Positions 1 through 8,462 of a stretch of DNA of 64,000 nt are shown here, piece by piece (within the stretch, counting starts at the first letter, position 1; the number at the start of each line of letters is the position of its first letter). The notes beneath the pieces were generated by a model. That model made no database searches and was not told where the DNA came from. It saw only the letters and a list, made by a program, of their open reading frames with translations. The stretch is from an uncultured Synechococcaceae cyanobacterium (GTDB lineage Bacteria; Cyanobacteriota; Cyanobacteriia; PCC-6307; Cyanobiaceae). The stretch covers positions 80,205 to 144,204 of the forward strand of contig CACPJY010000003.1 of assembly GCA_902634405.1 (NCBI GenBank). Reading direction: 5' to 3'. The position numbers and the translations under genes were made by a program.

Positions 1-902
1 GACAAGAAAAAAAGAATGGCCTTGAATTACTAGTGCCCCCTGGTAAAGGATGGGCGGTTTGGCAAGGCGTTGGCATAGCAACGAAATCAGCTGAGGTAAT
101 TGCTCTTTTTGATGCTGATATAAAGACCTTTAAGCCCTCTTACCCAACAAGGATGCTTCTACCACTATTAGATCCCTCTCATGGAATCTCCTATGTAAAA
201 GCTTTTTATAGTCGACTCTCATTACAAAATAATTCTTTGCAGGGAAGAGCGACCAGGCTTTTTGTAGGGCCATTACTTACCAGCCTGGGAAAGATCTTTG
301 GAGAGAGTCCCTTCCTAAACTATTTACAAGCATTTAGATATCCACTGGCTGGAGAATTTGCTTTCACTAAATCTTTAGCAATGAATCTAAGAATTCCTTG
401 TGATTGGGGTTTGGAAATAGGACTACTTTCTGAGGTTTATAGACATGTAAGAACTAGCAGAATCGCACAAGTTGATCTTGGCATATTTGACCATAAACAT
501 AAAGATATAGGTGCTTCAGCAGAAGAAGGCCTGCAAAGAATGTGTTCGGAAATATTATCTACCGTATTAAGAGGTTTAATGGAGCATGAATCTCAAGGAC
601 TATCTCAAACCCAAATATCATCTTTAGAAGTATTATACAGCCGTGTTGGAGAAGATAGAGTCAAGCAATTTGGGCTTGATTCTGTAATGAATCAACTTCC
701 ATATAATCGCCATATTGAAGAACTCTCTGTACAGAAATTTGCTAAATTAATTAAAACATCAACTCAAAAATTCTTAGATTACCCAATCACAAAGCAACTT
801 CCAGCTTGGTCTAGGGTTATTTCATGTGAAAATAATTTAAGAGACGAACTTGAAGCTGCCGGCAAAATCAGTACCCAGCAAGAAGAAAAACAAAAAATTT
901 AG
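1..902 (+). CDS. gpgS: Glucosyl-3-phosphoglycerate synthase, 5' end outside the window
   Basis: The reading frame is open from the window edge (the first in-frame codon is at base 3), so this is the C-terminal part of a longer protein. A GTG at 33 is in frame but lies inside the conserved GKGWAVWQG stretch, so it is not the true start. The segment GKG..VWQG followed by ALFDADI matches the nucleotide-sugar and metal-binding core of the GT81 glucosyl-3-phosphoglycerate synthases. These enzymes join a glucosyl donor to 3-phosphoglycerate in the cytoplasm, the first step of glucosylglycerate synthesis, a compatible solute in marine picocyanobacteria. The partner phosphatase gene is not in view and may lie upstream. 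The C-terminal residues are charged and lysine-rich. Confidence 0.85.
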   Translation, partial: QEKKNGLELLVPPGKGWAVWQGVGIATKSAEVIALFDADIKTFKPSYPTRMLLPLLDPSHGISYVKAFYSRLSLQNNSLQGRATRLFVGPLLTSLGKIFGESPFLNYLQAFRYPLAGEFAFTKSLAMNLRIPCDWGLEIGLLSEVYRHVRTSRIAQVDLGIFDHKHKDIGASAEEGLQRMCSEILSTVLRGLMEHESQGLSQTQISSLEVLYSRVGEDRVKQFGLDSVMNQLPYNRHIEELSVQKFAKLIKTSTQKFLDYPITKQLPAWSRVISCENNLRDELEAAGKISTQQEEKQKI

Positions 903-1019
903 ACGATATGAAATTAGCGTGAAGAAAAATAATATCAGCCTAATAGATTAATAAGCTTTATAAGCAGAAGGCTATTATTAGATCTTAGAAAAATACTTTT
1001 AATTCCAACAATGACTATA

Positions 1020-1244
1020 TTAATGTCTACTTTTGTTGCCATAAATCGACTTAGCAAGAGCTCCAAGAAAGAAGATCCCAATCAACACATATGCAAATCT
1101 TTCTAAAAGGAGACTGATCGGATTGGCTATTGGTTGATCCACTTCTTCTGAAGTAAGTATTTCGCCACAAATTATATGACGAAATAGGAATGATGAATTA
1201 AGATATTTTCCAAAATTGGCGAAAAGAAGTAATAGATTTATCAC
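1020..1244 (-). CDS. Small hypothetical membrane protein
   Basis: A 74-residue ORF with a GTG start. It has one clear hydrophobic segment near the C-terminus (about residues 51-65, FAYVLIGIFFLGALA) followed by a basic tail, giving a probable single-pass membrane protein. The first 20 residues are also hydrophobic. It lies alone between gpgS and a DUF4278 gene on the other strand. I do not recognise the family. The middle section with a Cys and a charged stretch looks protein-like, but no strong ribosome binding site decides the start. Confidence 0.4.
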   Translation of the reverse strand: MINLLLLFANFGKYLNSSFLFRHIICGEILTSEEVDQPIANPISLLLERFAYVLIGIFFLGALAKSIYGNKSRH

Positions 1245-1460
1245 TCAATTCTTTTAGAGTCCCAAAACAGCAAATAAGCTAAATTACCTATCCGAAAAGA
1301 TAAAAATGTTCTTGTATTTGCCTTTATTGACGAAGCAATTGAAAACATGCTAGACAAAGGAATGTAGTAACCGCTACCAAAACGTTCACCTTGCTAATAA
1401 GCAGGGCGCAGGTCGCACCAAGCCAAGGAACGGGGACTTGGGCATTCCGGAGTCGCAATT

Positions 1461-1634
1461 ATGTCTACACTCCTTTATAGAGGGCAAGACTATGTCCAAC
1501 ACAAAGAGGTCTCATCTACTAAGCAGTGCATAGAGCTGACCTATCGGCGAGAGCATTACAACACTTGCAGAGAGTCGAGCCAGCCAGTAGCTCAAAAACA
1601 GCTCGCCTATAGAGGGGTTCATTACACAAAGTGA
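1461..1634 (+). CDS. DUF4278-like small protein with three YRG repeats
   Basis: A 57-residue ORF from ATG to TGA, found by reading the gap. It contains three copies of a Y-R-[GR]-x-x-Y motif (YRGQDY, YRREHY, YRGVHY) starting at residues 6, 28 and 50, exactly 22 residues apart. Short cyanobacterial DUF4278 proteins are defined by such L-x-YRG-x-x-Y motifs; their function is unknown. The local GC content is higher than in the surrounding spacer, and a strong hairpin terminator follows 12 bases after the stop. Together these support a real expressed gene. Confidence 0.7.
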   Translation: MSTLLYRGQDYVQHKEVSSTKQCIELTYRREHYNTCRESSQPVAQKQLAYRGVHYTK

Positions 1635-1646
1635 GGCTTTAAATTC

Positions 1647-1696
1647 CTCAGACAAAAAAGGCTCTCTTACTAATTAGAGGGCCTTTTTTGTCTGAG
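1647..1696. terminator. Bidirectional hairpin terminator
   Basis: A near-perfect inverted repeat (arms of about 20 bases, one mismatch, 10-base loop) carries A6 on one side and T6 on the other. It can end transcription from the DUF4278 gene (+) and from the TM2-like gene (-), which converge here. Confidence 0.85.
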
Positions 1697-1716
1697 CTTT
1701 TGAAAGCAATTCGAAA

Positions 1717-2040
1717 TCAATCCTCAGAATTTTCAAACTGCCTCAAAAGACGAAATCCTTTCCGAATTACTAAAGTCAGTCCATATACACCAAATGCCAA
1801 AGGGGCAAATATCAATGGGTTTAAGGCCGTCTGTTCTGTAAAATCCTTGACACCATCAACATAGCTATGGGAATGACAAGGAGCTAAGAACATTAAGCTC
1901 CCAAAAACAAGTGCCCAGCCAATCAAAGGAACAAAAGCCTCCTTTGTCTTACCTTCGTAAAATCTGTCTAGGCCTAAACCCCACCCCAAAGAAAGTACAG
2001 CTAAGCGGGTCAAGGCCTTCTTCTCATCCTTACGCAGCAT
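1717..2040 (-). CDS. TM2-domain-like small membrane protein
   Basis: A 107-residue protein with two or three hydrophobic segments. The N-terminal half has the layout of a TM2 domain: a basic start, then LGWGLGLDRFYEGKTKEA, where the GxDRFY-G turn links two membrane helices. The second helix continues through GWALVFGSLMFLA. A periplasmic or lumenal loop with CHSHS follows, then a third hydrophobic stretch and a charged tail. TM2 proteins have no settled biochemical role. It converges on the shared terminator with the DUF4278 gene. Confidence 0.6.
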   Translation of the reverse strand: MLRKDEKKALTRLAVLSLGWGLGLDRFYEGKTKEAFVPLIGWALVFGSLMFLAPCHSHSYVDGVKDFTEQTALNPLIFAPLAFGVYGLTLVIRKGFRLLRQFENSED

Positions 2041-2142
2041 TGCTTGAAAAAATTAAACTTTGTTTGTTATAGGCATTCAAGATTAAAAGTGCGTAGGGTA
2101 AACCGACAAAATTAAAAAATCCAATTAAGCAACTAATTCCCT

Positions 2143-2676
2143 ATGAAATTGAAAAGCCTCAACAGTTGCAGGCTAGCGATAGGTAGTTATCCAGCTTTTC
2201 ATTATGACGCCAGAGGCGGAGGAGGAATAGGTAGGAAATCAATTAAAAAAAAGGGTGAGATCCAATGTATTGATTTTGACCCAAAAGATTTTTCGATTCC
2301 TTCACTGAACTGGCGCTCAGCGAGGATTGGTCCTCTGCCTATACCGCCAGGGATAGAAATTAAAATGATTTTAAACAAACTTAAAGGGAGCATCAATGAA
2401 ATTACTAATTACATTTCACTAGATTTCGAAGCCGAGTTTGAACTAAATATTTGGCCGGATATCAAGTTCAGCAGAATATTCATCAGAAGCTGTCTTCATA
2501 GTGGGGATCTCAATACTAAACTTCATAGCGTAAGAGGCATTAATATTCAGAAAGATGGGTATACAAGACTAGTAGGAAAAGCAAATGTCCAAAGGACTGG
2601 TGACAGAGTATTGGATAACTTTCTAGGACTGCCGAATGAAGCATTAGCAGTCCTAGAATGTCAATTATCGGATTAA
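2143..2676 (+). CDS. Conserved hypothetical protein
   Basis: A 177-residue soluble protein starting at ATG. The N-terminal part has a glycine-rich RGGGGIG segment (residues 24-30). The centre reads as alternating beta-strand-like sequence (LDFEAEFELNIWPDIKFS), and the C-terminal end is acidic. It lacks a signal peptide or membrane helix. The AT-rich spacer on both sides suggests a single-gene unit. I do not recognise a characterised family. The coherent amino-acid composition and length support a real gene, probably one shared among marine picocyanobacteria. Confidence 0.65.
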   Translation: MKLKSLNSCRLAIGSYPAFHYDARGGGGIGRKSIKKKGEIQCIDFDPKDFSIPSLNWRSARIGPLPIPPGIEIKMILNKLKGSINEITNYISLDFEAEFELNIWPDIKFSRIFIRSCLHSGDLNTKLHSVRGINIQKDGYTRLVGKANVQRTGDRVLDNFLGLPNEALAVLECQLSD

Positions 2677-3042
2677 TTATATCTAAAGTGTAATAATTAA
2701 TATCAATTTAGAATTAATCACCAATATGATAAAAGTATAGATATAAGTATTGTATTATCAAAAGTTTGTACAATACTTCAAAAGTTAAATTTAGAAATTA
2801 GATGTATCTTTTATTATTTTTATAGAGTTGGGCCAAAATCTGCTGAGATCTGAGTTGTCTTTTACCTGTATAGTTTGATGATTCTTGAATTGGCCTGATA
2901 ATCCTTTGGATCTGCATACTTAATGGAATTTCCATGAAAATTTGCATAATTTATTTATTTTCTTTTTTAGCATAAAACAAAAGCTTAGATAAGACAAATA
3001 AATCAAATAAAGGAATCAAACGTGACAAATTTCTTATTACAA
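2677..3042. other. Intergenic stretch, no gene seen
   Basis: About 365 bases of AT-rich sequence with no convincing ORF on either strand. It ends at the inverted repeat downstream of flavodoxin. Confidence 0.6.
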
Positions 3043-3076
3043 CAAGAAACCTTGCTTTAAGAAGCAAGGTTTCTTG
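3043..3076 (-). terminator. Perfect 15-bp inverted repeat downstream of flavodoxin
   Basis: The arms CAAGAAACCTTGCTT and AAGCAAGGTTTCTTG pair perfectly around a 4-base loop. It lies about 105 bases past the flavodoxin stop codon and is probably its terminator or a 3' mRNA-stabilising hairpin. A long T tract is missing on either side. Confidence 0.6.
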
Positions 3077-3181
3077 CATATTCCGTATCTATTATCTTTT
3101 CTTGCAAGAGAGGACAGTAGGTAAAAGAATATTCTCAATGTATCTAATTTAGCAAATATAAGCTTAAAATCAAACAAATTT

Positions 3182-3706
3182 CTATAAAATTCCAGGAATC
3201 TCACGCTTAAGTTGTTGAGCCCATTTCTCCAACCTTTCATCTGTCAAGTCAGATTCACTATCTTCATCTAGAGGGAGGCCACAAAATCTTTCTCCTACAA
3301 CACTTTTAGAATCCTCAAATGTATATCCAGACTTCTCTACATAGCCAACCATTGTTGCTCCTGCCTTTTGAAAGTAAGAATGTAATTCCTCCATTGCATC
3401 GCAGAAATTTTCAGTATAAGTAGACGAATCACCTAATCCAAAAATCGCAACTTTCTTACCGCTTAAAGAGAGTCCCCCAATATCTTCCAACATAGAATCC
3501 CATGCTGTACCTGACCTTTCGGAGTCTGCTCCAGTATTCCAGGTAGGAATACCACAAACAATTGCATCCAAATCATTAAACTCACTTATATCTGGCAGAT
3601 CAGCAAGGTCCTTAGGGGCATTTGCTGATTTAAGCAAATCATGAAGCCTATCGGCGATATCTTCTGTTTTGCCTGTTGTTGTGGCAAAGAAAATTCCTAA
3701 AGCCAT
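3182..3706 (-). CDS. isiB: Flavodoxin (long-chain)
   Basis: A 174-residue protein with the N-terminal phosphate-binding loop FFATTTGKTE (residues 7-16, the FMN phosphate site), the FMN-contacting IPTWNTG segment (residues 53-59), and GLGDSSTYTENFCDAM (from about residue 90). The extra strand loop characteristic of long-chain flavodoxins is present. Flavodoxin replaces ferredoxin as the soluble electron carrier from photosystem I when iron is scarce. It is divergent from a pcb antenna gene across a 560-base spacer, echoing the isiA/isiB iron-stress locus of other cyanobacteria. The start is an ATG. I saw no convincing Fur box in the spacer, so iron regulation is inferred from family knowledge. 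Confidence 0.95.
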   Translation of the reverse strand: MALGIFFATTTGKTEDIADRLHDLLKSANAPKDLADLPDISEFNDLDAIVCGIPTWNTGADSERSGTAWDSMLEDIGGLSLSGKKVAIFGLGDSSTYTENFCDAMEELHSYFQKAGATMVGYVEKSGYTFEDSKSVVGERFCGLPLDEDSESDLTDERLEKWAQQLKREIPGIL

Positions 3707-4268
3707 CTTGAGTCAATAAATAACATATACTTCCTAATACAATAGTGGTCAGAGTGTGATACTAAGTGTTACATATAATTGTACTAGTTGATACTATCTT
3801 ATAGAATTTTTAGTTGGTCAACCTCATAAGAGTGTCTAATGAAATGTACTTAGCTAAGGTTCTCTTAAAAAACTTAATTCTTAGCATATTTACGAGCTCT
3901 GAGAATAGTAATAATAAGCGGAATTCCAATCACAAAATGAGCTATTGAAATCAGATACAAATCAATGGAGTATCTAGACATTGAATAAAGAAAGTATGAA
4001 TACTTTAATATGATGCACGAGGGATAGCTATTTTTAAGATGTCATCCATTTAATGAAAAGAGCATGTGAGATTTATCACATCAAAATGATTCAAATTTCC
4101 ATTAATCCATCGAAGAAATTTAGCCAATAAAAACCGATACTCTTCTTTGTAATCAATGACAACAAAATGCTATACATAAAGAACATATGTAATAAGCCAT
4201 ATGAAGTTAGAGGATAACTAGTGCCATTTAATTAATAAGTTCATCTTGTCCTATCAACTGTCTACCTC
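3707..4268. promoter_or_regulatory. Divergent isiB/pcb control region
   Basis: This 562-base spacer must hold the promoters for isiB (leftward) and pcb (rightward). It is very AT-rich. A repeated TGATACTA element occurs near 3759-3766 and 3789-3796, just upstream of isiB. A 35-codon membrane ORF lies within it on the minus strand (3874-3981). No clear Fur-type 19-bp palindrome is visible by eye. Confidence 0.5.
3874..3981 (-). CDS. Possible 35-residue single-pass membrane peptide
   Basis: An ATG-to-TAA ORF of 35 codons. It has a polar start (MSRYSID), a hydrophobic core of about 18 residues, and a basic end (RARKYAKN). That is the layout of small photosystem or cytochrome subunits and of other single-pass membrane peptides. 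Its position between isiB and pcb makes an iron-stress-linked role conceivable, but I do not recognise it. A chance ORF of this length is quite possible. Confidence 0.35.
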   Translation of the reverse strand: MSRYSIDLYLISIAHFVIGIPLIITILRARKYAKN

Positions 4269-5324
4269 GTGCAGACTTACGGAAACCCTAACGTCACATA
4301 TGACTGGTACGCGGGTAATTCTGGTGTAACAAACCGCTCAGGTAAATTCATCGCAGCTCATGCAGCACATGCAGGGTTGATGATGTTCTGGGCTGGTGCA
4401 TTCACACTTTTTGAATTAGCTCGTTATGACCCTTCATTGCCAATGGGCAATCAAGGCTTAATTTGCCTGCCTCATTTAGCAGGCCTGGGTATTGGTGGAA
4501 TTGAAGGTGGTGTTATTACAGACCCTTATGGTTGCACCGTTATCGCTGTATTGCATCTAATTTTCTCAGGAGTATTAGGAGCTGGGGGTCTTCTCCATTC
4601 ATTGAAATTTGAAGGAGATCTTGCAAATGCCACTGGAAGACCCAAAAAGTTTGATTACGACTGGGATGATCCTGATCGTCTGACTTCGATCCTGGGACAT
4701 CATTTAATTTTCTTAGGCCTTGGTGCTATCCAATTCGTTGAATGGGCCAAGTATCACGGTATTTACGATGCCGCTCAGGGAATTGTTCGAACAGTTGAGC
4801 CAAATTTAAGTGCTGCAATGGTCTGGAATTATCAAGCTGATTTCCTATCCATTTCAAGCCTAGAAGATGTAATGGGAGGACATGGCATCCTTGCTTTTAT
4901 TCTTATTAGCGGAGGAGCCTTCCACATAGCTACTAAACAATTTGGTGAGTACACCGAATTCAAAGGCAAAGGCTTGTTATCAGCCGAATCTGTTCTCTCA
5001 TATTCACTAGCAGGAATTGGGTACATGGCTTTTATTGCAGCCTTCTGGTGCTCGATGAACACTACTGTTTACCCAACAGAGTTGTACGGTGAAGTCCTGA
5101 AAATCAATTTTGAATTTTTCCCTTACTTCACTGATACAGCGAATAACCTTCCTATAGATGTGCACACATCTCGCGCCTGGTTATCAAATGCTCATTTCTT
5201 CCTAGGATTCTTCTTCTTACAAGGCCATCTATGGCATGCATTAAGAGGAATGGGTTTTGACTTCAGAAGAGTAGGAAAGGCTTTCGAAAATTTTGAGAAT
5301 GCCAAGATTACAGCAAATGACTAA
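4269..5324 (+). CDS. pcb: Pcb chlorophyll a/b-binding antenna protein (isiB-linked)
   Basis: A 351-residue six-helix protein of the CP43/IsiA/Pcb family. It begins at GTG with MQTYGNPNVTYDWYAGNS, the usual Pcb N-terminus. Histidines that bind chlorophyll are visible in the helices (FIAAHAAHAGL, LGHHLIF, GAFHIAT, QGHLWHALRGM). Pcb proteins carry divinyl chlorophylls in the thylakoid membrane and form the main antenna of Prochlorococcus. Location next to flavodoxin suggests the iron-stress, photosystem-I-associated type, by analogy with other low-light strains; this subtype is inference. It differs considerably from the second pcb at 26566-27609. A perfect hairpin terminator follows. Confidence 0.95.
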   Translation: MQTYGNPNVTYDWYAGNSGVTNRSGKFIAAHAAHAGLMMFWAGAFTLFELARYDPSLPMGNQGLICLPHLAGLGIGGIEGGVITDPYGCTVIAVLHLIFSGVLGAGGLLHSLKFEGDLANATGRPKKFDYDWDDPDRLTSILGHHLIFLGLGAIQFVEWAKYHGIYDAAQGIVRTVEPNLSAAMVWNYQADFLSISSLEDVMGGHGILAFILISGGAFHIATKQFGEYTEFKGKGLLSAESVLSYSLAGIGYMAFIAAFWCSMNTTVYPTELYGEVLKINFEFFPYFTDTANNLPIDVHTSRAWLSNAHFFLGFFFLQGHLWHALRGMGFDFRRVGKAFENFENAKITAND

Positions 5325-5365
5325 CAAGAGGAAGTTTCAGTTCTTCTAAATTGATCTTCACAAGT

Positions 5366-5407
5366 CCATATAAAAAGCCCTGCAATTATGCAGGGCTTTT
5401 TATATGG
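5366..5407 (+). terminator. Rho-independent terminator of pcb
   Basis: A perfect inverted repeat with 19-base arms (CCATATAAAAAGCCCTGCA and its complement) and a 4-base loop lies 41 bases after the pcb stop, with a GC core and flanking A/T runs. Confidence 0.9.
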
Positions 5408-5492
5408 GAGAACAAAGAAGATTCAAATTACTGGTAGCAATCATTGACTAGTTATCTAATAGGAATAGAAAAACTTATAAATCAATAATTAA

Positions 5493-5519
5493 AGCCCTTA
5501 CGAATTAAAGGCAAGGGCT
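5493..5519 (-). terminator. Terminator of the small membrane gene at 5533
   Basis: Minus-strand AGCCCTT...AAGGGCT stem of 7 bp, 13-base loop, followed on that strand by a T-rich stretch. It sits just past the stop of the 5533-5697 ORF, supporting that gene. Confidence 0.6.
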
Positions 5520-5532
5520 AAAGCAGTTCTAA

Positions 5533-5697
5533 TTATTTGTTTAGATAGGGTGAGGAATTGGTCCCTTGACCATCATTGTCTTGCTTCCCTCCAATAGCAA
5601 ATACAGCGAAACCGATTACACCAAGGATCCCAAAGATTGGAGCTGACAGATCAGTAATTACAGCTGGAGCACCTGTAGTTATAGAAGAAAAAAGCAT
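5533..5697 (-). CDS. Small membrane protein next to pcb
   Basis: The frame reads 70 codons from an ATG at 5745. The internal ATG at 5697 gives a 54-residue protein with a more natural small-membrane-protein layout: a short N-terminus, a hydrophobic span of about 20 residues (APIFGILGVIGFAVFAIGG), then a polar tail KQDNDGQGTNSS. The size and design resemble low-molecular-weight photosystem subunits, but I cannot match it to a named Psa or Psb protein. A minus-strand terminator follows directly, which suggests a single-gene transcript. It converges with pcb. Confidence 0.55.
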   Translation of the reverse strand: MLFSSITTGAPAVITDLSAPIFGILGVIGFAVFAIGGKQDNDGQGTNSSPYLNK

Positions 5698-5745
5698 TGA
5701 AACGGTAGAATTAAATTGCTTGACAAGCCTGAAGCAAAAGTGCAT

Positions 5746-6181
5746 ATTTTGCTAGGTAAAAAAAATAAATGAAAAGCTTATGTGATTTATAATACCAAGG
5801 AATGTAATAGTTGTAATAAAAACGAAGGCTTAAATTATCTATTGAGAAGTTGAATAAAATAGGGCAATACCGTTAGACCAAACCTAGCTAAGAATTGAAA
5901 AAGAAAATCAACGTAAAAAGAAAAGTAAAATTTGATTCACTAGAAAGCAAGACTGAACAAGTGCTTAGAAAGCATTAATGACATCGAAAGGGGACGCTCG
6001 AATTAATATATTGATGGCTGGTCGATGGGGGCACGTCGATCCAGGAACAGCGACTAAGCATCTTATAGGCATGAGAGCTTATAGGGTGCTTATTTAATAG
6101 AAAGGTGTAGATGATCAAAAAAGAAGATGAAATTAAAAATTGAGGATGATTATTTTAGTAATGGAGAACAAAAGACAACTG
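5746..6181. other. Intergenic stretch with one possible 39-codon ORF
   Basis: AT-rich DNA with a GC-richer island around 5978-6097. That island contains an ATG-to-TAA ORF of 39 codons (containing MAGRWGHVDPGTATKHL) on the plus strand. The change in base composition hints at a small gene, an RNA or a gene remnant. No hairpin terminator is obvious. I would not call it a gene on present evidence. Confidence 0.35.
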
Positions 6182-6814
6182 CTAAGGTAAAGTTGAAGCA
6201 GCTTTTCTAAAAATCAAACATAAGTTATTAGCAGGCATTGAGATAGTGGCACTATTTTCGAAGTGAAAGTCATAGCCCATCTCAATAACTGTCTCTAAAT
6301 TCCTAATTCCCCAGAGAGTATTTGTGGAGCGTAAAGAAAGATCAAAGGAACTATTGTTATCACTAATATGGGCATTATTAACCTTAAAAGGGCCATAAAG
6401 AATTAATGGCATATCGCAGGTTAGTATCTCGGAAGCCTGCATAAACAACGTTTTTGTGACGTTCCATGCTGAAACATGAGTAAGATTAATAGCTACTATT
6501 GCTGAAATCCTAGAGAGAATAGAATTAGAAAGGTGCCAAGGACATTTCTCAATATTCAGGTGAATTGGCTGGGGCATTTTGCCGACCATACCTGAATACT
6601 TAATCCAAGACCTGATACTTAGTAAATTCGCAGGGTCTTGATCACTAGCCTGCCAGAGAATGTTGGGAAACATTCTCTGAAATGCTAGAGCGTGCTCTCC
6701 ACTACCACTAGCAACTTCAAGGACCATTCCATTTTTTGGTAAAAACTCAGCGAGGACACTTCCAATAGGCTCCATATTGCGCTGGGTAGCAGGAAAAAAA
6801 AGTCTTCCATCCAT
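6182..6814 (-). CDS. DUF938 family SAM-dependent methyltransferase-like protein
   Basis: A 210-residue protein from the ATG at 6814 (MDGRLFFPATQRN). The longer frame to 6940 adds a hydrophobic run that the family does not have. DUF938 hallmarks are the N-terminal FFPATQRN box, the SAM-binding loop VLEVASGSGEHALAF (about residues 31-45), then the acidic SDQDP turn. The substrate is unknown for the family; members are cytosolic. The C-terminus ends in beta-strand-like sequence. It stands alone, divergent from the DUF2939 gene at 7004. Confidence 0.8.
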   Translation of the reverse strand: MDGRLFFPATQRNMEPIGSVLAEFLPKNGMVLEVASGSGEHALAFQRMFPNILWQASDQDPANLLSIRSWIKYSGMVGKMPQPIHLNIEKCPWHLSNSILSRISAIVAINLTHVSAWNVTKTLFMQASEILTCDMPLILYGPFKVNNAHISDNNSSFDLSLRSTNTLWGIRNLETVIEMGYDFHFENSATISMPANNLCLIFRKAASTLP

Positions 6815-7003
6815 ATGAATAAAGGAAAACTGAGATAGTGAGTTTAAGGAAAGATCTAACTTACTGCCGAATGAACCGAATAAACCTGTCAAATAATTAC
6901 TAAACAGTGATAATTTTAAAAAGATTAGAAAATATAGCAAAAGTTAATGTGAAGATATAGGAGTCGCTTTATTGAATAAAATAAAAGGAGTTAAAGAAGT
7001 AAG

Positions 7004-7567
7004 ATGAAAAAACGATTTTCCTTAACACTAATAAGCAGCTTATTAATTGCAAGTGGTTATTTGTACGCAACTCCATATTTATCAATATTAAGCTTTAAGA
7101 TGGCAATAGATAATAAAAATCCTGAGAAGGCAGAAAAGTTTATAGATTTTCCATCTGTAAGAGAAAACATGAAAACACAAATCAGTAAAGAACTGAGTAC
7201 TAAAGCAGAGAGACAAATTGCTGATAGACCTTATAAGCAATTTACAATGTTGATAGTTCAACCAGTAATAAAGGCTGTGGTGAGTTCAACTATAAACGCA
7301 ACTGTAACTCCTACAGGATTAAGTAGCCTCATTACAAAAGGGACCTTAACTAAACCTCAAAAAACAAACTCTAAAATCACAGAAGGAAAGAATAAAGACA
7401 ATAAAAATAAAATAAGCTTGTTTTACAAAGATCTGAATATCTTCGTATTAAAAAGTGAACTCGAAAATAGCGATGAAGTGGTAATCGCTTTGTGGAAAAG
7501 AGAGCGCTTCTCACATTGGAGACTGTACTCAATAGAACTTCCAAAGAGCCTGATTAATGCTATGTAG
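7004..7567 (+). CDS. DUF2939 family protein
   Basis: A 187-residue protein with an N-terminal membrane anchor or signal segment (residues 6-30), then the DUF2939 pattern: a YLSILSFKMAIDNKNPEKAEKF helix, a FIDFPSVRENMKTQI segment and a C-terminal beta-rich part (WKRERFSHWRLYSI). A low-complexity lysine/asparagine linker lies at about residues 118-140. Family members are probably bound to the outer face of the membrane; their activity is unknown. It is followed at 62 bases by the HAD phosphatase, possibly in one transcript. Confidence 0.75.
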   Translation: MKKRFSLTLISSLLIASGYLYATPYLSILSFKMAIDNKNPEKAEKFIDFPSVRENMKTQISKELSTKAERQIADRPYKQFTMLIVQPVIKAVVSSTINATVTPTGLSSLITKGTLTKPQKTNSKITEGKNKDNKNKISLFYKDLNIFVLKSELENSDEVVIALWKRERFSHWRLYSIELPKSLINAM

Positions 7568-7628
7568 GATTACAAATTATAGCAAATAAATCAGTTAAAT
7601 TACAGTTTAAAAAGTAGCATGTCAAGAG

Positions 7629-8453
7629 TTGTTCAATAAGGTAAATTTGAAAAGATTGAGGAATCAGGTGGAACTAAAAGGAATTCTTCTTTTTGATATT
7701 GACGGTGTGATACGTGATGTATCAAATAGTTATAGACTAGCGATAAAAAAAACAGTCCATAAATTCTGTGATTGGGAGCCTAGTTTAAATGACATAGATA
7801 ATTTAAAGCAAGAAGGGTGCTGGAATAACGACTGGGAAGCAACATTGGAGCTAATTAAAAGGTACTGCTCAAAAAATCAAACTGAAAGAGATATACCTTC
7901 TCTGGAAAGAGTAATTAAAAGATTTAACGATTATTATTTTGGGGGGAGACCTACTAAAGAATCTATTAGATGGACTGGATTTATTAATAATGAACCGCTA
8001 CTTGTAGACAAAAGTATATTTAAAGAGCTGTCAGATAGAATGATAGCGTGGGGATTCGTGAGTGGAGCCGAACCACCATCAGCTAAATATGTATTAGAAG
8101 AAAGACTAGGTTTAATATCACCACCATTAATAGCAATGGGAGATGCGCCAGACAAACCAGATCCAACAGGCTTACTCAAGCTGGTTGAAAGGATTAGTAA
8201 AGATATGTCAGTACCAGAATCAGCTCCTATTGCCTACATTGGCGATACAGTGGCTGACGTGATTACAGTAATGCGTGCCAAAGAACTAGTACCAAATAAA
8301 CAATTTATAAGCCTAGCAATTTGCCCCCCTCACATTCAATCGAACAAAGATAGTTTTATTAGAGTAGATTATGAAAAGTCTTTGGTTGAAGCTGGAGCGG
8401 ATAAGATTCTAGCCTCAACAGAAGAGGTGGTTAATGTTCTAGATTACTTTTAG
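7629..8453 (+). CDS. HAD-superfamily hydrolase (subfamily IA)
   Basis: A 274-residue protein. The N-terminal LLFDIDGVIRDV holds the HAD motif I DxDGV with the catalytic aspartate. A helical cap domain follows (residues about 40-140). Motif II/III elements appear in the C-terminal half (GFVSG; a lysine in the KPDP segment), and motif IV is AYIGDTVADV. This looks like the TIGR01548-type cyanobacterial and archaeal HAD group, phosphatases of unproven substrate. The assigned start is TTG; a later start is possible because the first 15 residues are outside the domain. It converges with an EamA transporter gene. Confidence 0.8.
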   Translation: MFNKVNLKRLRNQVELKGILLFDIDGVIRDVSNSYRLAIKKTVHKFCDWEPSLNDIDNLKQEGCWNNDWEATLELIKRYCSKNQTERDIPSLERVIKRFNDYYFGGRPTKESIRWTGFINNEPLLVDKSIFKELSDRMIAWGFVSGAEPPSAKYVLEERLGLISPPLIAMGDAPDKPDPTGLLKLVERISKDMSVPESAPIAYIGDTVADVITVMRAKELVPNKQFISLAICPPHIQSNKDSFIRVDYEKSLVEAGADKILASTEEVVNVLDYF

Positions 8454-8462
8454 AATAAGATA

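Noticed and set aside
3037..3240. 67-codon minus-strand ORF downstream of flavodoxin
   Set aside because: It overlaps the flavodoxin 3' end and the strong hairpin, and its composition is that of AT-rich noise.
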